Assembly: GCF_006538325.1 (NCBI RefSeq)
Contig: NZ_BJKK01000003.1
Location: 310,001 to 374,000, forward strand
DNA: 64,000 nucleotides
Source of the DNA: Alteromonas sp. KUL42
Lineage (GTDB): Bacteria > Pseudomonadota > Gammaproteobacteria > Enterobacterales > Alteromonadaceae
Direction: 5' to 3'
The translations under genes and the position numbers were made by a program. The notes below the pieces were generated by a model. The model was not told where the DNA came from and ran no database searches. It saw only the letters and a program-made list of their open reading frames with translations. Below, one piece after another: positions 8,357-14,741 of the stretch (its first letter is position 1; each line of letters begins with the position of its first letter).

Positions 8357-10072
8357 ATGGCAGTCGCTTTGAGCACTGTTTTTAACGAGTCCAGTGATTT
8401 TATCGTAATTGGACTTACTGGAAGAACCGGCTCAGGTTGCTCTACAAGTGCAAAAATAATGGCGGGTGACAATCTGCCACTCCCCTCGCCTGAAGATTCA
8501 CATTTTGAGGGAAATGAGCGTAGAAAGTACAAAATCATAAAAAACTTCATTGATGTTAAATGGCGTAAATTTGAATGGTTACAAGTAAAGTCGGTTATTA
8601 GCAGATTCCTACTTGAATTAAATCATCCGCAATTTTGCTCGCTCGTTGCAGAAACGTTGGGGCTAGAGCTTTCGGATGTTGTGGAGAAACTAACTCCATT
8701 TAAAAAAGAATATGATGAATTTCATCAGGAAATTAAAGAGTTTCTGTCAAAGAAAGAAGAAGACAAGAAAAAAGAAGCTTTTACGATTTACTTCAAAAGA
8801 CTACCTATATTTTCAGACAACCTAAAACAGTCACTTAAAACGATATCAATGAGTGCTTACACTAGCTTATATCAAAAAGTTGGCGATAACATCAGGGCAT
8901 CAGGAAAAGCAAACAAGTCAACATTTGACCCAAGTAAGGTTTTTACTTTCCCTAGCGTAATTAACAAAGTCATTAAAGCAGCCAAGTATTCTTCACGACA
9001 AGAAAATAGGCCATGTTACATAGTAATTGATGCAATTAGAAACCCCTATGAGGCAATATTCTTAAAAGGAAGACATTCTGATTTTTATCTGATTTCTATA
9101 AACACTAACAATGAAAACAGACTTAAGCACTTAAGAGAAAGCCATAAGTTTTCTGAACAGCAAATTATAGAACTGGACGAAAAGGAGTATCCCAAAAAAC
9201 TCATTGGGCATAACAAGTATATTTCTCAAAATATTCAAAAATGTATAGAAATTTCAGATGTTCATATTAATAACCCTAAAGATGATAACTACGGAAATTC
9301 TGAACTGGCGAGCCAGCTTGCGTGGTATATAGCATTGATGATGCACCCTGGTCTGGTAATGCCTACGTCTATCGAAAACTGTATGCAAATTGCGTATAGC
9401 GCGAAAAAAAGTTCAGGATGTATTTCTCGTCAAGTTGGCGCAGTGGTTACAAATGAGTTTTTCTCGGTAAAATCAGTTGGCTGGAATAATACAGCTGAAG
9501 GACAAGTTCCATGTATTTTACGCAGTGCTCAAAACTTGTTGAATGGGATCGATAAGGACGCGTATAGCAAATATGAACGTAATAGCAAAGAATTTAGAGA
9601 AACAATTGAGTACAAATATACAGACATTATAGAAACGGCAAAGAAAGATGGTAGAAATCTATCTTACTGTTTTAAGGATGTTCAAAATGAGCTTGAAGGA
9701 GAAAAAAATCAAGTTCATACAAGATCATTGCATGCAGAAGAAAACGCTTTTTTACAACTGTCGAAATATGGTGGCCAGCAGCTTAAAGGGGGCTATTTGT
9801 TTACCACAGCTAGTCCATGTGAGCTTTGTGCGAAAAAGGCATTCCAGCTTGGAATTACTAAAATTTTCTATATCGACCCTTATCCTGGTATCGCCACAAC
9901 ACATATCTTGGCCTATGGAAAAAATCCACCACAACTGCATTTATTCAGAGGAGCACTCGGCTCTGCGTTTCACAAGCTTTATCAACCTATGATGCCCTAT
10001 AAAGATGAGCTCGAAATGGCATACATGATTAAAAAGCATGGCAACAATAAAGATAAAAAATTAAACGCTTAG
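8357..10072 (+). CDS. Anti-phage dCTP deaminase (DCD/AvcD type): P-loop domain plus cytidine-deaminase-fold domain
   Basis: 571 residues. The N-terminal P-loop-like motif GLTGRTGSGCS (19-29) has Cys where Walker A usually has Lys. The C-terminal dCMP/dCTP deaminase domain begins at SGCISRQVGAVV and has zinc and catalytic residues HAE (H459, E461) and PCELC (C488, C491). This two-domain layout is that of AvcD and related DCD proteins, which deplete dCTP during phage infection. In Vibrio the partner antitoxin is a small RNA (AvcI) upstream; here only 56 bases separate the integrase stop from ATG 8337. ATG 8357 has no clear ribosome site, whereas out-of-frame ATG 8337 has AAGAG 6 bases upstream. 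One extra A in the A7 run (8343-8349) would join them. Likewise one extra A in A6 (10055-10060) would add a leucine-rich coiled-coil tail ending at 10134. Markedly A-rich codons suggest transfer. Confidence 0.85.
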   Translation: MAVALSTVFNESSDFIVIGLTGRTGSGCSTSAKIMAGDNLPLPSPEDSHFEGNERRKYKIIKNFIDVKWRKFEWLQVKSVISRFLLELNHPQFCSLVAETLGLELSDVVEKLTPFKKEYDEFHQEIKEFLSKKEEDKKKEAFTIYFKRLPIFSDNLKQSLKTISMSAYTSLYQKVGDNIRASGKANKSTFDPSKVFTFPSVINKVIKAAKYSSRQENRPCYIVIDAIRNPYEAIFLKGRHSDFYLISINTNNENRLKHLRESHKFSEQQIIELDEKEYPKKLIGHNKYISQNIQKCIEISDVHINNPKDDNYGNSELASQLAWYIALMMHPGLVMPTSIENCMQIAYSAKKSSGCISRQVGAVVTNEFFSVKSVGWNNTAEGQVPCILRSAQNLLNGIDKDAYSKYERNSKEFRETIEYKYTDIIETAKKDGRNLSYCFKDVQNELEGEKNQVHTRSLHAEENAFLQLSKYGGQQLKGGYLFTTASPCELCAKKAFQLGITKIFYIDPYPGIATTHILAYGKNPPQLHLFRGALGSAFHKLYQPMMPYKDELEMAYMIKKHGNNKDKKLNA

Positions 10073-10180
10073 AAAATGAAATTAATAACTTGAAATTAGA
10101 GTTAGAAAACTTGAGAAGTTCAGCTGGTGAATAGACATAGTTTAATACTTTAAACGCGTAAGCATTTTCAATGTATATCC

Positions 10181-10235
10181 GAATTGAGTCTTAGTGAACT
10201 ATTCACTCTTTGATTAGTTCACTAGGATTCAATTC
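10181..10235. terminator. Long inverted repeat between convergent defence genes
   Basis: Arms 10181-10200 and 10216-10235 are complementary over 20 bases with two mismatches and enclose a 15-base loop. It sits between the convergent DCD gene and the restriction endonuclease gene, and the right arm overlaps the latter's stop codon. There is no T tract on either side. It may stop transcription from both sides or give a stable RNA end; a role as a structured regulator of the DCD system is also possible. Confidence 0.55.
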
Positions 10236-11157
10236 ACACAGCTAAGTCTAGAGGGAGATCACTGATATCCTTCAGGCGCTTTCCTGAGATCATGGTATTG
10301 AGTAGCTCTAACGCGTCTTCCAACTCAAGCTCTTCCAAGGTTTCTTTCAACTCATATAGAGCAAAGTGGTACACACAATCAAGGTCACCGGTTCCAAGCG
10401 CCAATGAAGCTAACCTACTGGGAGTTGGCTCTGACGTGATGGAAATTATGTGAGGAGCACGCCCCTTTCTGGAACGAAGCAAGTTCAAGGCCTCAGTTCT
10501 TGTATTTTGAGAGCGATCCGAACGCATAGTGAACTTACAGGAAATACTTGCGTGAAGTATCTCAGGTACAGCACCTGCGTATATTGATGCTCGTAAAGCT
10601 GCGGCTTTAGACGTTATTTCATCAACCACAGTTGCCTGGGAGTTAATAACTTCATCGGGCTCTGGCAACCGAGTGACAACGACATCTGGTGCTACTGTAT
10701 AGCCTTCTCCTAAAAACGATCGAAGTTCATCGTTTTCTTTCGCTAGCCTTGTCAATTCAGACAGATGTTGATACTGCTCAAAGTCGCCTATCGCATTAGC
10801 AGACCTGGATTTCACCTGTCTAACTGACCAAGTTCCAGGCCTCAAATGACTGAGTGTTTTAAAACTATTTTCTATGTATTGTGCACAAAGATCTTCAAAT
10901 ACATTACCTAAAGTTTGCCCAGCCAGCTTACTTTTACCTGTAGCCGCTTTTGCACCGGTCAATGCTTCAAGTTTTTTTAGCATTGAGTGCGCTACACGTA
11001 CACTAAGCCTTTGAGATGAATCAGCATTCGATGGAACATTGCTTACACCGAATTTATTTGCTGATGATTGAGGTAATGGGGACCAACTAAGCACCCCCTG
11101 TTCCATTAATTGTGTATAAAATTTCACTCTGGCATTTGTGATTAATCCGTTACTCAC
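10234..11157 (-). CDS. NgoMIV-like type II restriction endonuclease (predicted GCCGGC)
   Basis: 307 residues, clearly of the NgoMIV family. The C-terminal GKRLKDISDLPLDLAV and AEPTPSR/ALGTG-type segments match NgoMIV as I remember it. Catalytic positions are kept: E88, D158 in APD, S206 and K208 in SISCK, equivalent to E70, D140, S185 and K187 of NgoMIV. The DNA-reading RSDR (212-215), which contacts CCGG in this family, is also present. GCCGGC is therefore the likely target, by inference. Start is GTG 11157, overlapping the methyltransferase stop by 4 bases (GTGA), so the nuclease is translated after, and probably coupled to, its protective methylase. This order favours safe establishment. 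Confidence 0.9.
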   Translation of the reverse strand: MSNGLITNARVKFYTQLMEQGVLSWSPLPQSSANKFGVSNVPSNADSSQRLSVRVAHSMLKKLEALTGAKAATGKSKLAGQTLGNVFEDLCAQYIENSFKTLSHLRPGTWSVRQVKSRSANAIGDFEQYQHLSELTRLAKENDELRSFLGEGYTVAPDVVVTRLPEPDEVINSQATVVDEITSKAAALRASIYAGAVPEILHASISCKFTMRSDRSQNTRTEALNLLRSRKGRAPHIISITSEPTPSRLASLALGTGDLDCVYHFALYELKETLEELELEDALELLNTMISGKRLKDISDLPLDLAV

Positions 11158-12203
11158 GCAGCTTCTCCTTTTCTACAAGCTTTGCTGACCACGCCACTAC
11201 TTTGCAAAGCCTGCTTAATTTGCCCTCCAACAACCTTGGCAACGGGCGGTGGAAATGCATTACCTACTTGTCTATAAGCGTGCGTTTTTGAACCGGTAAA
11301 TTCCCAATAGTCTGGAAACCCTTGAATTCGCGCAGCCATCCGTGTTGTCAATAATGGCATATTTTCAAAACCTTCCTTTATTGAGCCATTGCGCATTAAC
11401 GCTCCCTTAAAGTCCTTCGAGGGGATTTCATTATCATTTGCGAGACGATGCGGATTCACTCCAAGCTTTTGCCACTGAGATTTGGCTCGCGAAGGCCCCA
11501 AATCGGGCCCTCCATGCTTCTTCGAACCTCCAACAAGAGTTGGGGCTATTGTGTTTGCACTAGAAGCCCAGTCATTAGCTCCCTTCCATCCATTGGATGA
11601 CATAAGATCTAAAAGAGTCTCACCGACGGTAGGCGCATTTTCACAACTAGGTTCAGGCCATGTAAAATGCTCAAAAATATCGTGTTTTAGAGCAACTAAA
11701 ATAACTCTGGGTCTTAACTGAGGAACTCCAAATTGACTAGACTGCAGAAGTTTCCAACACGAAGTAAAGCCGAGTTCAGCTAAATCACCAGAAATTTTGT
11801 CGCGATAGTATTTGAACCTAGATTCAGCAAGACCTGGTACATTCTCGAGCATAACCGCATAGGGATTAACTTTTTCGACAATTTGGATTGCCGTAGGAAA
11901 AAGATCTCTCTCATCTTCGTGACCTAATTGCTTTCCCGCCTTGCTGAATGGAGGACAGGGTACCCCGCCTGCTACTAAATCAATTTTGTCTGAATACTTT
12001 TCAGCTGAATTTAGAGCAAACTCCTTCAAATCGCCCTCTATAACTGGTCCCCACCCCAATTGTAGATGCTCATTGTTATATCTAAGCGTTTTACACGCAT
12101 ATGAGTCGATCTCGATAAGTAAGTTGTGGGCGAAACCAGCTTGATGGAGCCCCAAAGCTTGTCCCCCGGCCCCAGCACACATTTCAATAGTGGAAAATGA
12201 CAT
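11154..12203 (-). CDS. DNA (cytosine-5) methyltransferase of the NgoMIV-like system
   Basis: 349 residues, with the standard m5C order. Motif I is EMCAGAGGQALGL (7-19); motif IV is GGVPCPPFS with catalytic C83; motif VI is ENV (120-122); motif VIII is QLRPR; motifs IX-X include RQVGNAFPPPVAKVV near the end. The variable target-recognition region lies at about 210-290. It transfers methyl from SAM to cytosine in host DNA, protecting the site cut by the downstream endonuclease. The two genes overlap by 4 bases. Start ATG at 12203. The upstream 145 bases separate it from the 3' end of the recombinase gene at 12348, which is on the same strand. Confidence 0.92.
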   Translation of the reverse strand: MSFSTIEMCAGAGGQALGLHQAGFAHNLLIEIDSYACKTLRYNNEHLQLGWGPVIEGDLKEFALNSAEKYSDKIDLVAGGVPCPPFSKAGKQLGHEDERDLFPTAIQIVEKVNPYAVMLENVPGLAESRFKYYRDKISGDLAELGFTSCWKLLQSSQFGVPQLRPRVILVALKHDIFEHFTWPEPSCENAPTVGETLLDLMSSNGWKGANDWASSANTIAPTLVGGSKKHGGPDLGPSRAKSQWQKLGVNPHRLANDNEIPSKDFKGALMRNGSIKEGFENMPLLTTRMAARIQGFPDYWEFTGSKTHAYRQVGNAFPPPVAKVVGGQIKQALQSSGVVSKACRKGEAA

Positions 12204-12347
12204 GACAACACTCTTCAGTAGGAAAATAGTCCCTACACATTTTTATTTGAAATATTAACTGAAGGAATTGTACAAGAATTATTGAGTAAGCCCCATAGGC
12301 AGAAGGACTGTTTTTAACATTAGTAGCATCACATGAAGTTATTGGCA

Positions 12348-13238
12348 TTAAGCCAAATATATTTCAGTTATCTCTGGCCTAAAATGCCCCATCTCCTGAG
12401 ATACTGTTTCCAAGGCTATAACTCTGCTGTGCCCAAGAGATCTCAACTCAACCATACGCTCCTGTGCGTAACTATGTCGCAAACCATGCGCCCCGGTCGA
12501 AAAAAACAACTTACGATTGGAAGCCTTGCTAAAGGAATCGGACCATTTTTTTCCACCACCGATGTCATAACGCTGTAGGTACTTTATTTGCCGGTCAGTG
12601 ACAGTCACAGGGCTTTTGAGTCTTCGCTGTTCGAGTTGTTTTACTAGGGCTGTAGGAATAAGCACGTGCCGTTTTAAGCCGCCCTTCCCAACAACAGTGT
12701 AAAGTGAGCCTGAGCGGCCTTCCCATTTAGAATTTAAAGCTTTTCGTCTATCTGGCTGACGTTCATCACTTCTAGCCAAAGTTAAAAGCTCATGAGCCCG
12801 TAGCCCGGCAGCGTATGCGATTTGTGTTGCTAGACTATGCTTCGACGACTGTCCCAGAGATACGGCCTCGGCTTGGTTGCTAGTATAAGCCCTGGACCGT
12901 GTTGCCTCAGCTAATTCTGACTTAACGATATAGAGCTTGCCGTTATCGGGTAGCTTACCATTTAGCTGCATCATCGCTTGCAAGGCCTGACGTTCCATAT
13001 CAAGTGTTTTTTGCCCTACACTCTCAGCGCGATACTCAAGGTAAAACCGTGCTTGTTCTAATGATAATGATTGCAAGCCGTTGAGCTTTTTTTCCTTAAC
13101 CCAAAAAGAAACCCTTTTCAGGGCATCTTCGTAGTTTCTAGCTGTTCCAAGAGATTGTATTTTCTCGGCCTTTGTTAGCGCCTTTATGACGTTATGAGCC
13201 TGCGTACTGGCTTTTGCAAACTTAGGCATTCTTATCAA
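12348..13238 (-). CDS. Second, intact tyrosine recombinase
   Basis: 296 residues with a full catalytic set: R147 in AAGLRAHEL, K185 in VGKGGLKRH, H251 and R254 in HGLRHSYA, H285 in MGH, and Y294 three residues from the end (TEIYLA). The N-terminal half (15-110) is a SAM-like core-binding domain without an arm-binding domain. It is XerC/integron-integrase sized and differs from both phage-type integrases nearby. Its start overlaps the 3' end of a small HTH gene by 17 bp, so the two are translationally linked. It points away from a structured, repeat-rich non-coding region (13447-13984) that may hold its sites. Its target and product are unknown. Confidence 0.88.
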   Translation of the reverse strand: MIRMPKFAKASTQAHNVIKALTKAEKIQSLGTARNYEDALKRVSFWVKEKKLNGLQSLSLEQARFYLEYRAESVGQKTLDMERQALQAMMQLNGKLPDNGKLYIVKSELAEATRSRAYTSNQAEAVSLGQSSKHSLATQIAYAAGLRAHELLTLARSDERQPDRRKALNSKWEGRSGSLYTVVGKGGLKRHVLIPTALVKQLEQRRLKSPVTVTDRQIKYLQRYDIGGGKKWSDSFSKASNRKLFFSTGAHGLRHSYAQERMVELRSLGHSRVIALETVSQEMGHFRPEITEIYLA

Positions 13239-13446
13239 GCCATCGTTTTACAGTGGTCCAATCGACACGCACCCCCTTTTTCTTTATCAACCACCTTTGC
13301 AGTTCTGCTTTTGTGGCACCGGCATGAAAAAGTTTACATAACTGATACCGATGAACATCGAGCTTTGAAGCTTTCTTTCTCTTCCTGGCAATAAGTTTAG
13401 TTTCAGCTTTTAGCTGAGCAACTTCGTTTACTTCATTAAAATTCAT
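13222..13446 (-). CDS. Small HTH protein overlapping the recombinase (possible directionality factor)
   Basis: 74 residues, very basic at the N-terminus (KLIARKRKKASKLD). The C-terminal half reads as a helix-turn-helix: GATKAELQRWLIKKKG then WTTVKRWLDKN. It ends 17 bp inside the recombinase gene on the same strand. A small DNA-binding protein coupled to a recombinase commonly acts as an excisionase or recombination accessory factor; here that is inference from position and size. Not similar to any named family I can recognise. Confidence 0.65.
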   Translation of the reverse strand: MNFNEVNEVAQLKAETKLIARKRKKASKLDVHRYQLCKLFHAGATKAELQRWLIKKKGVRVDWTTVKRWLDKNA

Positions 13447-13565
13447 GACACACCCTGCGTATTGTAAGATTAACTGGCCCTCTATGGCTCAGCGACACTA
13501 AAGCCTATTCGCCCCTGTTTAGTGCAACTACACTTGGCTCGGACTGATCTCGCCAAAATTTAAAA

Positions 13566-13605
13566 CCTCAGATACGTGGAAACGGCAGCTGAATGCGCCG
13601 ACTTT
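13566..13605 (+). repeat. Structured repeat, copy 1
   Basis: Forty bases beginning CCTCA, then TACGTGGAAACGGCAGCTG and ending in GCGCCGACTTT. From TACGTG onward, 33 bases match copy 2 with two mismatches. The GGCAGCT/GCGCC part can fold into a short hairpin with an extrahelical A. The starts of the 33-base segments are 92 bases apart. Confidence 0.75.
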
Positions 13606-13658
13606 GAAAACGCCTGAAAATGCGGCGTGACATGAGTATAGCTATGAAAAGTGAGGGT

Positions 13659-13697
13659 CCTCACTACGTGTAAACGGCAGCTGAAAGCGCCGACTTT
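13659..13697 (+). repeat. Structured repeat, copy 2
   Basis: Thirty-nine bases beginning CCTCACTACGTGTAAACGG and ending in AGCGCCGACTTT. GGC-A-GCT pairs with AGCGCC leaving a bulged A, and a T6 run follows. The upstream GTGAGG forms a 6-bp palindrome with the CCTCAC start (13651-13664). Copy 1 is in direct orientation and copy 3 is inverted. Confidence 0.8.
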
Positions 13698-13798
13698 TTT
13701 CGATGCCCGAACGGGCTATACATTTAGAGATTACCTGCTGAAAAAATTTTTTTCAATCTGCAAATTGCGCCTGCAAACAGATAGCTGCGTGTAAGGAA

Positions 13799-13921
13799 GC
13801 AAAACCCAGACGCCCGCTATGCTGAAGACGATTTTCGGCTTCGACATAGCGGGCGGCAACGCGCCCGAAAAAAGAGAGGGATATTGCTCATGATGCCTCG
13901 ATAGCAAGGGCTGGGTTTTGC
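13799..13921. other. 123-base nested inverted repeat (structured DNA or RNA)
   Basis: The outer arms GCAAAACCCAG (13799-13809) and CTGGGTTTTGC (13911-13921) are perfectly complementary over 11 bases. Inside them, GCCCGCTATG (13812-13821) pairs perfectly with CATAGCGGGC (13845-13854), and its loop contains a further GAAG/CTTC and CGA/TCG stem. No coding frame explains it. It could be a small structured RNA, a folded single-strand recombination site, or a replication or transfer origin. No reverse transcriptase or relaxase gene is nearby to favour one option. Confidence 0.6.
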
Positions 13922-13928
13922 GGTCAGC

Positions 13929-13944
13929 TTGCCGTTAACGGCAA
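13929..13944. promoter_or_regulatory. 16-bp perfect palindrome (probable operator)
   Basis: TTGCCGTTAACGGCAA is perfectly self-complementary. It lies 8 bases after the nested inverted repeat and 40 bases before the 35-residue membrane-protein gene, in promoter range. The XRE regulator encoded at 14089-14352 is a candidate ligand, though its own divergent promoter region is elsewhere. Confidence 0.5.
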
Positions 13945-13984
13945 ACTACCTTACGCTTTAATCTCATCGATCGAGGAGGTTTTT

Positions 13985-14092
13985 ATGGCACCGCTAATAG
14001 TGAGCAATCTAATGATACTTGGTTTGGTTGCATTCTTCGCTGGCTATTTCCATTTCGCGTCAAAGCAGGTGAAAAACAGCGGTGAGAACTAA
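13985..14092 (+). CDS. 35-residue single-span membrane protein
   Basis: A tiny gene with an excellent ribosome site, AGGAGG (13974-13979), 5 bases before ATG. The product starts MAPLIVSNLMILGLVAFF, giving one hydrophobic segment (about residues 4-23), then a basic/polar tail ending KQVKNSGEN. It resembles small membrane toxins or holin-like peptides in size and layout, but no family is recognised. It converges on the XRE gene with a 4-bp overlap of the 3' ends. The strong ribosome site is the main evidence that it is real. Confidence 0.6.
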   Translation: MAPLIVSNLMILGLVAFFAGYFHFASKQVKNSGEN

Positions 14093-14352
14093 CCATTTTT
14101 AAAACTGGCGATCTGTTCCGCTAAGTCATCTTCTTCACAATAAAGAAAAGCTGTAGGAACTTTCAGTACCTCCGCTAACGCCTTCACCGTCTTAAAGTCG
14201 GGCGAATGGACTCCTTTTTCATATTGATTCATGCGAGCGGAAGCTGAAAACTCGTCCATCCCTGACAGGATACCGAGTTGCTTTTGAGACAATCCCCGAT
14301 CTTTTCTAGCCTGCTTCAACCGTTTGGGAAAAGGCGAATCATCATTATTCAT
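14089..14352 (-). CDS. XRE/Cro-family repressor
   Basis: 87 residues with one HTH_3 domain: FPKRLKQARKDRGLSQKQL (8-26), then SARMNQYEKGVHSPDFKTV, then LAEVLKVPTAFLYCEEDD. The last segment is the usual end of an XRE domain. The recognition helix region contains an inserted DEFSAS. It is divergent from the gene at 14445, with a roughly 90-base intergenic region that probably holds its operators. It likely represses that gene and itself, as in prophage and plasmid-like control circuits. Confidence 0.85.
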   Translation of the reverse strand: MNNDDSPFPKRLKQARKDRGLSQKQLGILSGMDEFSASARMNQYEKGVHSPDFKTVKALAEVLKVPTAFLYCEEDDLAEQIASFKNG

Positions 14353-14444
14353 ACTTGAAACTAACTAAAACTTGAAAACTAAGAGTTTCTTAGCTTTAAT
14401 AAGCCATAGATACTCAGGAATCCTTAGTTTTAATGGAGTACAAG

Positions 14445-14642
14445 ATGCTTTCGAAGATATTAAAAACAACCGCCTTGGTTGCATTAGAAGTCCTGTTAGA
14501 TGACCCAAGCGAAGAAGCTAAAAAACAAGACAAGTTTATTGATGAACACAACGACGGGGCAGGAAATGTAAACTTCTTCGGGGATGATTATTCAGAACAA
14601 GAAGCGCGAGAGGCCCACGACCGCGGTGAGTTCTACTACTAG
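14445..14642 (+). CDS. Small acidic protein, divergent from the XRE gene
   Basis: 65 residues from ATG 14445, which has GGAG 6 bases upstream; an in-frame ATG at 14433 lacks a site. A short amphipathic or hydrophobic N-terminus (KILKTTALVALEVLL) is followed by a very acidic, Asn/Asp/Glu-rich tail. Unrecognised. Its position opposite an XRE repressor is where an early, repressor-controlled gene would sit. A DNA mimic or antirepressor is conceivable from the acidity but is only a guess. Confidence 0.55.
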   Translation: MLSKILKTTALVALEVLLDDPSEEAKKQDKFIDEHNDGAGNVNFFGDDYSEQEAREAHDRGEFYY

Positions 14643-14705
14643 AACCTTTGACAGAGCTTCACTCAAGTGTAATTCTTGTGTTGGGTTTTTACTTTGCATT
14701 GGGAT

Positions 14706-14724
14706 GCGCAGCCATCGGCTGCGC
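14706..14724. terminator. GC-rich hairpin after the small acidic gene
   Basis: GCGCAGCC and GGCTGCGC form a perfect 8-bp stem with a 3-base loop. It lies between the convergent gene ends at 14642 and 14742. The T-rich stretch after it is interrupted, so it is a weak intrinsic terminator at best, or a bidirectional stop aided by structure. Confidence 0.45.
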
Positions 14725-14741
14725 AGCTTTCATGGACTTTG

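Noticed and set aside
12333..12578. 81-residue plus-strand frame in the recombinase gene
   Set aside because: Antisense shadow of the recombinase catalytic domain; the sense frame has all six catalytic residues.
13799..13921. Retron msr-msd
   Set aside because: No reverse transcriptase is encoded in the element.
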